This document shows, in pieces, positions 43,115 through 52,280 of a stretch of DNA of 64,000 bases. The position numbers and the translations under genes were made by a program. This stretch comes from Bifidobacterium sp. ESL0690 (GTDB lineage: Bacteria > Actinomycetota > Actinomycetes > Actinomycetales > Bifidobacteriaceae), in NCBI RefSeq assembly GCF_029392315.1, contig NZ_CP113939.1, positions 186,001 through 250,000 on the forward strand, read 5' to 3'. The notes beneath the pieces are model-generated. The model made no database searches, was not told the DNA's origin, and was given only the letters and a program-made list of their open reading frames with translations. The stretch's first letter is position 1. Each line of letters opens with the position of its first letter.

Positions 43115-44011
43115 ATGTCCGGGTTCGATAAGAACGACTATCTGAAGAATCTGCCGGATCCCGACGACGCATGGCTCAACTCCATGGCTGGGTTCAATGC
43201 GCCGGGTGCGGGATTCGGCGGGTCCCCCGATGGGGCTGATTCTGCCGAACCCGAGCAGGCTAACGCCGGCGCAACCGGCGAAAAGGCGGGTGAAACAATG
43301 AGCTCCGAACAGTCGAATAACAAGGCTGACGACGAGGCGAAGCAGAACCCACAGGGTGCTGCCGCTTCAGCTGCCAACAACAACGACAATACGAATGTGA
43401 ACGCAGGCAACGGTTCCGGGCAAGCGGGTGCTGGTCAGGCTGATGCCGACAATAGCCAAGCCAATGCTGCTGGTGCCGCAGCTGCTGCTAACGCAGCCGA
43501 CAACAAGGCAACCGGCGACGCAGGCAAGGCTGATACAGCCGATGCTGCCGATAGCAAGGACGGCGAGAACACGCTGACACCGCTTGGGCAGGCGAAGAAG
43601 GAAGCCGCGGACTATCTTGATGCGCTCCAGCGTGAGCGTGCCGAGTTCGTCAACTTCCGCAACCGCGCGAAAAAAGAGCAAGACATCTTCCGTCAGCACG
43701 GCATCATCGATGTGCTGACCGCGTTGCTCCCCGCTCTCGACGACATCGACCGTATCCGTGAGCACAGCGACCTGGACGATTCGTTCGCCGCTGTGGCCAA
43801 CAAGATCGACAAGGCGTTCGAGAAGTTCGGCGTGGAGAAGTTCGGCAAGAAGGGTGAAGCCTTCGACCCGACCAAACACGAGGCGATACTTCACAAACCG
43901 GATGCCAACGCGACCGAAGAGACTGTGGACACCGTCGTAGAGGCGGGCTATCGCATCGGCGACCGGGTGATCCGGGCCGCCCGTGTGGTGGTGGCTTCCC
44001 CGAAGGCCTAG
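43115..44011 (+). CDS. grpE: GrpE nucleotide-exchange factor with long N-terminal extension
   Basis: The GrpE fold occupies about residues 155-298 (long helix DYLDALQRERAEFVNFRNR, then VLTALLPALDDIDR and the beta-wing HEAILHKPDANATEETVDTV). It exchanges ADP on DnaK. The protein is 298 residues, some 80-100 more than usual, because of an N-terminal stretch rich in Ala, Asn, Asp and Gly. The ATG two bases after dnaK is used here; an in-frame ATG at 43298 (start MSSEQSNN) preceded by GGCGGGTG would give a more typical 237 residues, so the true start is uncertain. Confidence 0.9.
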   Translation: MSGFDKNDYLKNLPDPDDAWLNSMAGFNAPGAGFGGSPDGADSAEPEQANAGATGEKAGETMSSEQSNNKADDEAKQNPQGAAASAANNNDNTNVNAGNGSGQAGAGQADADNSQANAAGAAAAANAADNKATGDAGKADTADAADSKDGENTLTPLGQAKKEAADYLDALQRERAEFVNFRNRAKKEQDIFRQHGIIDVLTALLPALDDIDRIREHSDLDDSFAAVANKIDKAFEKFGVEKFGKKGEAFDPTKHEAILHKPDANATEETVDTVVEAGYRIGDRVIRAARVVVASPKA

Positions 44012-44039
44012 CGGGTTTCCGCAATGACGTAATACGTAG

Positions 44040-44073
44040 AGTGCGATTCCCCGCGTGGCCGGAGGGTCGCACT
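44040..44073 (+). other. Hairpin between grpE and dnaJ
   Basis: AGTGCGA (44040-44046) pairs with TCGCACT (44067-44073). No T-run follows, so it may be a processing or partial-attenuation element within the operon. Confidence 0.45.
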
Positions 44074-44136
44074 TATCGTTTGTAGAGTCGTTGCAGGAAA
44101 TGTATCGGCTTAGGGCCCGAAAAGGAGGGCAGTGAT

Positions 44137-45189
44137 ATGGCTGAGAATGAATGGCTAGATAAAGATTTTTACAAGGTGCTCGGCGTCTCCAAGGACGCGA
44201 CGAGCGCGGAGATCACCAAGGCTTACCGCAAACTTGCGCGTAAGTATCATCCGGATCTCAACAAGACCAAAGAGGCTGAGGAGAAGTTCAAGGACATCTC
44301 CGAAGCCTACGATGTGCTCAACAACGAGGACCAGCGGCGCAAGTACGACGCGATCCGCCAGTTCGCGGGCGGCGGCGCAAGGTTCGCCGGCGGCTCCGGA
44401 CAAGGCGGATTTGGCGGGGGAGCCTCCGACTTCTCCGACATCTTCGGTTCGATGTTCGGCGGCGGCGCAGGCGGCCCCGGTGGGGTTCGCTTCTCGACCT
44501 CCGGCGGCGGTCCGACCAACTTGAACGACATCTTCTCGATGTTCGGCAACGCGGCTGGCCAGGGCGCTGGCGGCTACGCGGGTGCGGGCTCAGGCTCGCC
44601 CTACGGTTCCGGTTTTGGCGGCGGGTCGAGCACCTACCGTGAACCGCAGGAACCGGTTCGCGGAGAAGACCGCAACTCGAAGATCACGCTGACGTTCCGT
44701 CAGGCCGTGAAGGGCGCGACCGTTTCGCTCAAAGCGGGCGGACGCAAGTTCAAGACCCACATCCCGGCCGGCGTGAAGGACGAGCAGAAGATCCGGCTTC
44801 CCGGCAAGGGCAAGCTCGGTTCCAACGGTGGGCGCGCAGGCGATATGTACCTGCAGATCCATGTGAAGAACGACACGAAGTTCAGCCTCGACGGCAACAA
44901 CATCGTGATGCCGCTGCCGGTCACTATCGGCGAGGCGGTGGCTGGTGCCCGCGTCAAGGCGCTTGACTTCGACGGCAACGAAGTGACGTTCCGCGTGCCG
45001 GCCGGCACGTCAAGCGGCACCGAGGTCCGTGTCGGCGGCAAGGGTGTTCCTGGCCGTGATGGTGACTTGGTCGGACGCGTTGAGATTCGCGTGCCGAGCA
45101 GGCCCAGCATGGCGCAGAAGCACGATGCCAAGGAATTCGACAAGAATTCCGGCGAGTTCGTCGACGAGGTGGCCAAAGAGCGCGAGTGA
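44137..45189 (+). CDS. dnaJ: DnaJ/Hsp40 co-chaperone lacking the zinc finger (type B)
   Basis: A 350-residue J protein. The J domain (about 8-75) has YHPDLNK with the HPD motif. A Gly/Phe-rich region follows (about 77-165), then two beta-sandwich client-binding domains (about 180-330) with [18 protein letters not shown]. The four CxxCxGxG zinc motifs of DnaJ type A are absent, so it belongs to the CbpA-like class. It stimulates DnaK ATPase and delivers clients. AAAGGAGG precedes the ATG. It lies in the dnaK operon between grpE and hspR. Confidence 0.93.
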   Translation: MAENEWLDKDFYKVLGVSKDATSAEITKAYRKLARKYHPDLNKTKEAEEKFKDISEAYDVLNNEDQRRKYDAIRQFAGGGARFAGGSGQGGFGGGASDFSDIFGSMFGGGAGGPGGVRFSTSGGGPTNLNDIFSMFGNAAGQGAGGYAGAGSGSPYGSGFGGGSSTYREPQEPVRGEDRNSKITLTFRQAVKGATVSLKAGGRKFKTHIPAGVKDEQKIRLPGKGKLGSNGGRAGDMYLQIHVKNDTKFSLDGNNIVMPLPVTIGEAVAGARVKALDFDGNEVTFRVPAGTSSGTEVRVGGKGVPGRDGDLVGRVEIRVPSRPSMAQKHDAKEFDKNSGEFVDEVAKERE

Positions 45190-45202
45190 TTCGTGTGATT
45201 TG

Positions 45203-45247
45203 ATTGGTCTATTTGCAATCGCGTAAGAACGTTGCGAATAGGCCAAT
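45203..45247 (+). other. Hairpin after dnaJ
   Basis: ATTGGTCTATTTGCAA (45203-45218) pairs with TTGCGAATAGGCCAAT (45232-45247) allowing G-U pairs. There is no T-run. A second imperfect inverted repeat (45277-45289 with 45300-45312) precedes hspR. Both could tune hspR expression within the operon. Confidence 0.5.
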
Positions 45248-45351
45248 TAAGCAGTTTTAGGTAAGATAGGCAATATGTATTACGTTGACAGATAAAGGGG
45301 TCAATGCAATACGTTATGAATAAAGTGACAGACAATGACGAGCGGAGGTGA

Positions 45352-46047
45352 ATGATGGCTCGAATTTCTCGTGAGGTACAGGCGCTGTATGGACTGTGCG
45401 CGGTCGCGCTGGTTGAGCAACGGGCGGATTTGGACGGTGCCGACGACGTCGGTTTCGATATCGACCTGCCGGTTTTCAGTGTGGGTCGCGCCGCGAATTT
45501 GGCAAACATCCATCCCCAAACCCTACGTCAATACGACCGTCAAGGCTTGATCGTTCCGCAGCGTACCGAAGGCGGCGCGCGCCGCTACTCCCTGCGTGAC
45601 GTGCACAAGCTCGCCGAAGCCCAGCAGATGAGCCAGGAAGATGGCATCAACCTTGCCGGTATCTCGCGGATTCTCGAATTGCAGGAGGAGAACCGTCAGT
45701 TGCGGCGTGAGGTGAGGCGTCTCGAGCGTCCGAGCGGTTCCAGCATTTTCGCGGCCGATTCCGATGGCGACATCACCGAGATTCAGCGTTCGCGTCAGGC
45801 TCGTCGCTGGCGTCATGAGGTGGAGGCTCACACCCGTGCGCTTCCCGGCCGGCCGTATTATGCCAACGATGCTGCCAATCCGTATGCGTCAAATACGCAA
45901 TCGGACGCAGCCGGAGCTGGCGCGTCATCGCAAGAGCAGGGCGCCGCCCACAAGCCGCGCCATGCCGCGAAGCCTAATGGCACTTCCCATTCCGATCCGT
46001 TCGTCGACCCGCGTTCCCTGGTCGTCTGGGGCAATTATTTCGACTGA
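45352..46047 (+). CDS. hspR: Heat-shock repressor HspR (MerR family)
   Basis: A 231-residue MerR-type protein. The HTH is at about 42-75 with the HspR-like NIHPQTLRQYDRQGLIVPQRTEGGARRYS, followed by a helical linker (LELQEENRQLRREVRRLER). It binds the HAIR sites at 41013 and 41072 and represses its own operon. It has an N-terminal extension of about 38 residues before the HTH and a long, poorly conserved C-terminal tail rich in Ala, Ser and His, so it is longer than Streptomyces HspR (about 150). GGAGG precedes the first ATG; a second ATG follows directly. Confidence 0.9.
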   Translation: MMARISREVQALYGLCAVALVEQRADLDGADDVGFDIDLPVFSVGRAANLANIHPQTLRQYDRQGLIVPQRTEGGARRYSLRDVHKLAEAQQMSQEDGINLAGISRILELQEENRQLRREVRRLERPSGSSIFAADSDGDITEIQRSRQARRWRHEVEAHTRALPGRPYYANDAANPYASNTQSDAAGAGASSQEQGAAHKPRHAAKPNGTSHSDPFVDPRSLVVWGNYFD

Positions 46048-46059
46048 CGCACGACGGAT

Positions 46060-47004
46060 TCACTCCGTTCCGCTGCGCGTGCTGAGAAGAATCTCGGCGA
46101 CCTCATCGGTGGTGATAAGGCAAGTTGCCAATCCGGATTTGCAGACGGCCTGAATCGCCTTGGCTTTTTCCTTGCCTCCAGCTACGAATACAACCGTTGG
46201 GGTATTTCTAAGTTCATCGAGATTGATGGAAATTCGTCGTTCGTTGATGGGCGAGTGAACGTAATTTCCGTCTTTGTCGAAAAACATTCCGCCGCATTCG
46301 GCCACGGCGCCTATTTTATCGAGGTTTTGCGCCTCCTCAAACGGCACCAATGAAGTCAACCGTGAGAGCCGTGGGTTCCACGAACCTACGGAAAGAAAGG
46401 CCATGTCGAGTTTGGAATAGTAGGAGAGGGTTTCCGCCGCTGCAGGCTCCATTCGAGCCACCATCGCCGACGTCGTGGTCGCGGAAAAAAGCGGCGAAAA
46501 AAGGGCTTTTGCCGTTGAGTCCGATCCGCTGCTTATCTGGCTGAGCAGGGTGATCGGGGAAAGCGTGGGGTCGTTGCCGACCACGCCGGTAAGTTGCACG
46601 AATGTCGCGCTGGGAAGCCCTGAAACGTGGTGTGCGATGGGGAGAAGAGTTCTGCCGGATGAAAACCCGACAATGGATCCATGCCTTATATGACTCATCA
46701 AATATTTTCCGCCGGCTTCGCCGAGTAGATCCCGCTCGACCGAAATATCGCGTGAACTTGGCACGATGATTACTTCCGCAACGCCGAGGAATTTCTGAAG
46801 TTTTTGCGCCAAGGCGGGAGAAACCGGTGCGGAGTCGTGTATCTCAATGGTGACCACGCCTTTTTCTCTGGCTTCCGTGAGCATTCGAGCGACTTTGAAG
46901 CGGGAAATGCCTAGTGAAGTGGCGATTTCTGACTTGCTTTCGTTCAGAATATAAAAACGTCTGGCTATTTCGCCCAACTGTCTGTTGTCGTCCTGCTTTT
47001 TCAT
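46060..47004 (-). CDS. SorC/DeoR-type sugar-phosphate-responsive regulator
   Basis: A 314-residue SorC-family regulator. The N-terminal HTH (about 10-50) contains YILNESKSEIATSLGISRFKVARML. The C-terminal sugar-phosphate-binding domain (about 60-314) is NagB-like (SIVGFSSGRTLLPIAHHV, FLSVGSWNP). It is divergent from the ribose-type ABC operon that begins at 47216 and presumably controls it in response to a phosphorylated sugar. GAGGCGGG lies just before the ATG at 47004; the frame extends ten codons further but without a ribosome-binding site. It ends 12 bp from hspR, convergent, with no clear terminator between. Confidence 0.85.
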   Translation of the reverse strand: MKKQDDNRQLGEIARRFYILNESKSEIATSLGISRFKVARMLTEAREKGVVTIEIHDSAPVSPALAQKLQKFLGVAEVIIVPSSRDISVERDLLGEAGGKYLMSHIRHGSIVGFSSGRTLLPIAHHVSGLPSATFVQLTGVVGNDPTLSPITLLSQISSGSDSTAKALFSPLFSATTTSAMVARMEPAAAETLSYYSKLDMAFLSVGSWNPRLSRLTSLVPFEEAQNLDKIGAVAECGGMFFDKDGNYVHSPINERRISINLDELRNTPTVVFVAGGKEKAKAIQAVCKSGLATCLITTDEVAEILLSTRSGTE

Positions 47005-47042
47005 ATCCCGCCTCTGTTTTGTGTGCTGTATCAATCATAGCG

Positions 47043-47123
47043 CTCATTTGATAATTCGTTTATAACAAACTTCATAATTTTCGCATAATAAAAGGAAAAT
47101 TATGCTAGTTTTGCTCAAATGAG
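47043..47123. promoter_or_regulatory. Nested inverted repeats between SorC gene and ABC operon
   Basis: CATAATTTTC (47073-47082) and GAAAATTATG (47095-47104) are perfect complements. Around them CTCATTTG (47043-47050) and CAAATGAG (47116-47123) also match perfectly. They are candidate operators for the divergent SorC regulator. Confidence 0.5.
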
Positions 47124-47215
47124 TATAAAAAACGACTTGTATTCTCAATTGCGTGCATTTAGAATGGCGATTGCCTAGACACCATAGATATTGGCGAATG
47201 AACGAAGGAGTTTAC

Positions 47216-48238
47216 ATGAAGTCAAAATTTAAGATGCCACAGGAACTCGGCGTGCTGATAGTGGTGTTGCTCGTCGCAGTTCTTATGGGAATCCTCTCGC
47301 CAGAATTCCGCACGGCAAGCAACCTTCAGGTATTGCTGCTCAACGGTTCAGTAGTGACTTTCCTGGCTTTGGGGCAAGCTTGCGTGCTGTTGACCGGCGG
47401 CATCGATCTTTCGGTGGGTTCGAATATCGCATTGACGGGCATGATTGCCGCGTTGGCGATGCGCGCTGGTATACCGTGGTGGATCGCCGCCCTTCTTGCA
47501 ATTCTCACCGGTATCGTGGTGGGATTGTTCAACGGTGCGGTTATTCATTATGGCCATATGCCGCCGTTCATTGTCACGTTTGCGACGTTCGGCATTTCCG
47601 CATCAATTCCTAAGATCCTTACCCAAGCCAAGTCGGTCACCGTCTCCGACCCGATGTTCGCATTCTTTGGGCGCGGCACTATTTTCGGCATCCCTATGCC
47701 GATCATCATGGTGATTATCGCTGCGGTTATTATCGGTGTCGTTCTTAACAACACGGCGACCGGTGTTCACGTTTATGCCGTTGGCGGCAACGCGGACACG
47801 GCTCGTCTTGCCGGCATCAACATCGCGCGGACAACCATTTTCGTATATGTCATTTCAGGTATTTGCGCCGGTTTCGGCGGTGTGATCACGGCTTCCAGGC
47901 TCATGGTGGGCTATCCGACAGCCGGATCGGGCAATGAACAGTTCTACTCCATCGCATCGGCTGTTGTCGGCGGCGTCAGCCTGTTCGGCGGTGTCGGCAC
48001 CATCCTTGGAGCGTTCATCGGTTCTCTTCTTATCGCTGAGGTTTCCAACGGTATGAATGTTATCGGTGTTGACAGCTATTGGCAGCCGCTGGTGATTGGC
48101 GTCATCATTCTCGTCGGTGTTCTGTTTGACACCAACAAGTCCCGCATTTCGTTCGGTAAGAAAAAGCATCTTGACGCGACGGCCGATTTAGTGGCGAAAG
48201 CCGCGGAAACCGATGGAGGTAAAGAGCCCAAAAAGTAA
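47216..48238 (+). CDS. Ribose-type ABC transporter permease (RbsC-like)
   Basis: A 340-residue permease of the RbsC/BPD_transp_2 family with about ten helices, recognised by LTGGIDLSVGSNIALTGM and NADTARLAGINIARTT. It imports a sugar with the binding protein and ATPase that follow. AAGGAG sits before the ATG at 47216. The permease is first in the operon here, an unusual order since the binding protein often leads. The C-terminus carries an extra 25 residues (Lys/Asp/Ala-rich). Confidence 0.9.
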   Translation: MKSKFKMPQELGVLIVVLLVAVLMGILSPEFRTASNLQVLLLNGSVVTFLALGQACVLLTGGIDLSVGSNIALTGMIAALAMRAGIPWWIAALLAILTGIVVGLFNGAVIHYGHMPPFIVTFATFGISASIPKILTQAKSVTVSDPMFAFFGRGTIFGIPMPIIMVIIAAVIIGVVLNNTATGVHVYAVGGNADTARLAGINIARTTIFVYVISGICAGFGGVITASRLMVGYPTAGSGNEQFYSIASAVVGGVSLFGGVGTILGAFIGSLLIAEVSNGMNVIGVDSYWQPLVIGVIILVGVLFDTNKSRISFGKKKHLDATADLVAKAAETDGGKEPKK

Positions 48239-48297
48239 ACATCCCCATTCCATTCAAATGTAGTAGTTAACAGATGTTTTAGAAGAAAGTGAAAATC

Positions 48298-49305
48298 ATG
48301 AAAAGACAAAAATTGATGAGGATCGCCGCCATCTGCCTGGCTCCCGTGCTCGGCCTTTCCCTGACGGCTTGCTCCGGTGTCAACAGTGGTGTTGCCGATG
48401 CGAAAAAGGACAGCGCAGAACTTCAGGTTCCTGCATCCTGCAAATCCAAAACTCCGTTGATTTCCGTACTGTTGCCGAACCAGACCAATCCGTATTATGT
48501 CGCGATGAAGCGTGGCTTTGAACAAGAGGCCAAGGCCCACGGCATGAAGGCGGAAGTGCTGATCGCGGAAGACGATGACGCAAAGCAGCTTTCCCAAGCC
48601 GAGGCCGCGGTGCAGAACAAGCCTTGCGCGGTTGCTCTGAATCCTGTGAAGTCCGAGCCTGCTGCCGCAACGGTTCGCACATTCAATGATGCGAAGATTC
48701 CTGTCTTCACTGTCAACATCATGGTCGATGCGAAGGCTATGAAGGCGCAGGGCGCATTCGTGCAACAGTATCTCGGAGCCGATAACAAGGCGGGCGGAGC
48801 GCAAAGTGCTGCGCAGATGCTGAAGGATATGGGCAAGGATGCCAAGCTCAATATCGGTTTGGTTACCGAGCCTGACGAAGCAGCGTCTATGACTCGTGAT
48901 GAAGGTTTCAAGTCCAAGATCGCTTCGGATAAGAATTCAAAGGTGGCTGCAAGGGTCGACGGGAACGTTAAGATTACTGATGCTCTCGATGTGACCACTG
49001 ATATGCTTCAGGGCAATCCGGATTTGAATACGATTTTCGCTTCTTCCGGCCCCAATCTCCAGGGTGCTTTGGAAGCCGTCAACGCTTCTGGCAAAGACGT
49101 GAAGGTCTATGGCTTCTGCGCTGCAGACATAGCGCTGACCGGCAAGTATATGGGTTGCGTTGCCCAGGAACCTGAAGACTATGGCCATCGCGTGGTCAAA
49201 GAGATCGTCAAGTACACCAAGGGTCAGAAAATCCAGCCGAATATTCTGCGTCCGCTTAAGGAATTCACATCCGGCCAGAAGCCTGCTCAAGGACAAGTAG
49301 GCTGA
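48298..49305 (+). CDS. Ribose-type sugar-binding lipoprotein (RbsB-like)
   Basis: A 335-residue periplasmic-binding-protein-like lipoprotein with lipobox LSLTAC (Cys near 22). The two-lobed fold starts PLISVLLPNQTNPYYVAMKRGFEQEA, and VLIAEDDDAKQLSQAEAAV is typical of the RbsB/XylF/AlsB cluster. It captures the sugar outside the membrane and passes it to the permease. A GTG nine bases upstream is in frame. The ATPase gene follows after four bases. Confidence 0.88.
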   Translation: MKRQKLMRIAAICLAPVLGLSLTACSGVNSGVADAKKDSAELQVPASCKSKTPLISVLLPNQTNPYYVAMKRGFEQEAKAHGMKAEVLIAEDDDAKQLSQAEAAVQNKPCAVALNPVKSEPAAATVRTFNDAKIPVFTVNIMVDAKAMKAQGAFVQQYLGADNKAGGAQSAAQMLKDMGKDAKLNIGLVTEPDEAASMTRDEGFKSKIASDKNSKVAARVDGNVKITDALDVTTDMLQGNPDLNTIFASSGPNLQGALEAVNASGKDVKVYGFCAADIALTGKYMGCVAQEPEDYGHRVVKEIVKYTKGQKIQPNILRPLKEFTSGQKPAQGQVG

Positions 49306-49309
49306 GACG

Positions 49310-50857
49310 ATGACAGAGAATTCGATTGAGGCACAGAAGAACGATATGGACAGTAAGAAGTGCTATCAGGCGATTTCCATCGAAAAAGACTATGTCGGCG
49401 TGCCTGTGCTCAAAGGCGTTTCACTGACAATTCACCCCGGTGAGATTGTTGGTCTTGTCGGCCATAACGGCGCAGGCAAATCGACTTTGTTGAGGGTTCT
49501 TTCTGGGGCCCATCGACAAAGTGGTGGAAGTTTGCGATTGGATGGTGCGGAAGTCTCGTTCTCCGATCCGTCAGAAGCGATAGAGCAAGGCATCTCGACT
49601 GTGTATCAGGAATTGTCGCTCATGCCGAATCTGACCGTTGCCCAGAATATGTGGCTTGGACGCGAGGAACGGAATCACGGCCGTCTGCTCGATAAAAAGA
49701 ACATGATTACGAAAGCCAAAAAAGTGATTGGCGATTTCGGGCTCGATGTCGATGTGGAAAAGCAGGTCGGCTCGTATTCGGTCGCAACGCGTCAGCTCTT
49801 GGAAATCGCTATTGCCTGCAGCAAGAACACCCGTTACTTGCTGCTCGATGAGCCAACGACTTCACTTGAAGGCGATCAGGTAACCTCTCTTATGGATTAT
49901 CTGAAGCAGCTGGCGACTACCAAGAATATTGGCATTCTCATTGTCAACCACAAACTTGACGAGCTCTATCAGGTGGCGGATCGTATCGTCGCCTTGATGA
50001 ATGGTCAGGTTGTCATTGACGCGCCTACCGCCACCGTTGACCGTAATGCTGTGGTTACCGCCATCGCCGGTGTCGATTATGCGAAAGCCTCCGAGGGTGC
50101 GGAAAACGCAACCAGTGAGAAAAAGCATAGTGATGGCAAGACGACGCTTCGGGTGAAGCACATCAACGGAGGAATTCTGCAGGATATCAGTTTCACCGCA
50201 AAATCCGGCCAGATTCTTGGAATCTACGGCTTGGGTGGTGCCGGTAAAAGCGAGACGCTTCGTGCCATCGCAGGCATCGCGCCAGCCAAAGGCGGGGAAA
50301 TCGAAGTCGACGGGAAACCGTTTGCGCCCAAGGTGCCTAAAGACGCCATGAAGCGTGGGATCGCGTTCCTCACCGAGGAACGGAAAAAGGACGGCATCGT
50401 CCCGCTGATGTCCAGCTATCAGAACGCCGGGCTTCCGGAACTGAAACGATATTCCAAATCGGGATTCCTCAATAAATCCAAGATGCGTCAGGATACCGGA
50501 ACCATACTGAAGCAGCTTGGTCTGAAAGGAGCGCCGGAAAACCCGGTCGAATCCCTTTCCGGAGGCAATCAGCAGAAGGTTTTGTTGGCTCGAGCGCTAG
50601 CTCAGCGGCCGCATATTCTCCTGCTTGACGAGCCGAGCAAGGGCGTCGACATCGGCGCCAAAGAGGAAATTCATGTAATCCTTCGTTCTCTGGCCCAGCA
50701 AAATGATATGACAATCGTCATGGTTTCTTCTGAAGAGGAAGAGATTCTTGACATTTCCGATGAGGTTCTGGTTCTCGGCGAAGGCAAGGTTCTCGCCGGT
50801 CCGTTCCCTGTCGGTCAGGTGTCGCAATCACAGCTGAGAAAGCTCGCATGGAGCTAA
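49310..50857 (+). CDS. Ribose-type ABC transporter ATPase with two cassettes (RbsA-like)
   Basis: A 515-residue duplicated ATPase. Domain 1 has Walker A GHNGAGKST and Walker B LLLDEPTTSL, but its signature is degenerate (YSVATRQLLEIA instead of LSVGQQQ). Domain 2 has the usual RbsA-type GLGGAGKSE, a proper LSGGNQQKVLLARAL and LLLDEPSKGVD. In RbsA-type pumps one of the two sites is commonly weak, as here. It powers uptake through the permease at 47216. Confidence 0.9.
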   Translation: MTENSIEAQKNDMDSKKCYQAISIEKDYVGVPVLKGVSLTIHPGEIVGLVGHNGAGKSTLLRVLSGAHRQSGGSLRLDGAEVSFSDPSEAIEQGISTVYQELSLMPNLTVAQNMWLGREERNHGRLLDKKNMITKAKKVIGDFGLDVDVEKQVGSYSVATRQLLEIAIACSKNTRYLLLDEPTTSLEGDQVTSLMDYLKQLATTKNIGILIVNHKLDELYQVADRIVALMNGQVVIDAPTATVDRNAVVTAIAGVDYAKASEGAENATSEKKHSDGKTTLRVKHINGGILQDISFTAKSGQILGIYGLGGAGKSETLRAIAGIAPAKGGEIEVDGKPFAPKVPKDAMKRGIAFLTEERKKDGIVPLMSSYQNAGLPELKRYSKSGFLNKSKMRQDTGTILKQLGLKGAPENPVESLSGGNQQKVLLARALAQRPHILLLDEPSKGVDIGAKEEIHVILRSLAQQNDMTIVMVSSEEEEILDISDEVLVLGEGKVLAGPFPVGQVSQSQLRKLAWS

Positions 50858-50934
50858 AGCGAGGGCAATGCATGATGGTTGATGGTCGGCATTATGACCA
50901 ATGGACGGCTGTGTAGGCCATGGAGTGGAAAGAA

Positions 50935-51591
50935 ATGAGTGATTTCATAACGTCGCTGATATCCGATGCTCCGTTGAATCTTTTCGGAAGTATTTTTGCG
51001 GCTCCGGAAAGCCAGCGTTTGGCCTACGCAAAGGTCCTATATCAATGTGGGGCATGGATACATGTCGATATTATCGACGAAAGCTATCCGATAAGGAAGG
51101 CCGTGTCCCCGCAAATATTGGATCACCTGGGCAATGAACGCGACAAGATTGAGATTCACCTTATGGTTGCCAAACCGCTTCTCTGGGTTGAGAAGCTGGT
51201 GAAATATCGACCTTGCCGGATTGTTGTCCAAGTGGAGGATCTGCCGTCTGCATTGGATGCGTCGATTTCTGAGTTTAAAAAGGCAAAGGAATTGGCGCAT
51301 GCAAATAATGTCGAACTATGGATTGGCTTTGCTCCACAGACGTTGCCAGCCGCAGCCTCTACGATTGTCGAACTTGCCGACGGAGTTCTGCAAATGCTGA
51401 GCAACCCAGGAACGGCAGGGACTGTTGCCGATTTTGGACTTTTAAATCGAATCGCTTCTATCGAAAAGCCCAGAACGGTTGATGGCGGGGTGACGCTTTC
51501 ATCGCTGCAGAAAATCGCGCAAACGGGAATCGGCGAGGCCATCATCGGAAGGGATTTATGGCGGTACATCAACCGACATATACATTCGTGA
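50935..51591 (+). CDS. Ribulose-phosphate 3-epimerase-like protein
   Basis: A 218-residue TIM barrel of the RPE/AlsE family. Metal ligands are recognisable: His and Asp in WIHVDIID, His in IEIHLMV, and Asp in TVDGGVT. The usual HxDxMDG reads HVDIIDE, so the Met-Asp-Gly substrate loop is changed. It might interconvert D-ribulose and D-xylulose 5-phosphate, or a hexulose 6-phosphate as AlsE does for D-allulose 6-phosphate. The start at 50935 follows GGAG at a nine-base distance; the ATG at 50920 is in frame. It lies between the transporter and hxlA. Confidence 0.75.
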   Translation: MSDFITSLISDAPLNLFGSIFAAPESQRLAYAKVLYQCGAWIHVDIIDESYPIRKAVSPQILDHLGNERDKIEIHLMVAKPLLWVEKLVKYRPCRIVVQVEDLPSALDASISEFKKAKELAHANNVELWIGFAPQTLPAAASTIVELADGVLQMLSNPGTAGTVADFGLLNRIASIEKPRTVDGGVTLSSLQKIAQTGIGEAIIGRDLWRYINRHIHS

Positions 51592-51630
51592 GAATCAGCT
51601 TTGCCTATTTAATCCAGAAAGAATGATGTT

Positions 51631-52278
51631 ATGAAACTACAGGTCGCTCTTGATGAGATGAATATTGAACAAGGAGTCGATCTCATCTCGAAAGTGCATC
51701 AATATGTAGACATCGTTGAAATCGGCACGCCTTTTGCCATGGCTGAAGGGGTGCATCCGGTCGAAGTTTTCAAGCGGAAATTCAACGATATCGACATACT
51801 CGCTGACACCAAGATAATGGATGCGGGTAAGTATGAGGCCGAACTTGCGTTTCGTGCGGGAGCTCGTTATGTGACCGTGCTTGGCGTCTCCGATCTGGGT
51901 ACGATCAAAGGTTGCCTTCAGGCTGCAGAAAAATATGGCGGCGAAGTAGTTGTGGACATGATTTGTGTCCCCGATCCCGCGGTTCGTATTCCGCAACTGG
52001 AACGAATAGGCGTACGTAACATCGCGGTCCATGCCGGTGTGGACTTGCAGGCCCAAGGGCGTACCGCGCTTGATGATCTGAAATTGATGAAGTCGATTTC
52101 CCGGTCTTTCAAAATCGCGGTGGCCGGAGGGATCAACCAGCACACCGTCGATGATTATCTCGATGCGGGGGCGGACGTCATCATTGTCGGAGGCGGCATA
52201 GCCCATGCGCAGGATCCGGCGTTGGAAGCCGAATTGCTTGCCAACCGAATTCACAAGAACCAGCCGAAAGCAGCGTAG
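51631..52278 (+). CDS. hxlA: 3-hexulose-6-phosphate synthase (HPS)
   Basis: A 215-residue member of the OMP-decarboxylase superfamily, closest to HPS: KLQVALDEM, VDIVEIGTPF, ILADTKIMDAGKYEAE with the canonical D-x-K-x-x-D, VVVDMICV and AVAGGIN. HPS joins formaldehyde to D-ribulose 5-phosphate to give D-arabino-3-hexulose 6-phosphate, and works in reverse in some archaea to make ribulose 5-phosphate. Together with the isomerase immediately downstream it links fructose 6-phosphate and ribulose 5-phosphate. A UlaD-type decarboxylase is an alternative, but the partner gene argues for HPS. Confidence 0.82.
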   Translation: MKLQVALDEMNIEQGVDLISKVHQYVDIVEIGTPFAMAEGVHPVEVFKRKFNDIDILADTKIMDAGKYEAELAFRAGARYVTVLGVSDLGTIKGCLQAAEKYGGEVVVDMICVPDPAVRIPQLERIGVRNIAVHAGVDLQAQGRTALDDLKLMKSISRSFKIAVAGGINQHTVDDYLDAGADVIIVGGGIAHAQDPALEAELLANRIHKNQPKAA

Positions 52279-52280
52279 CC

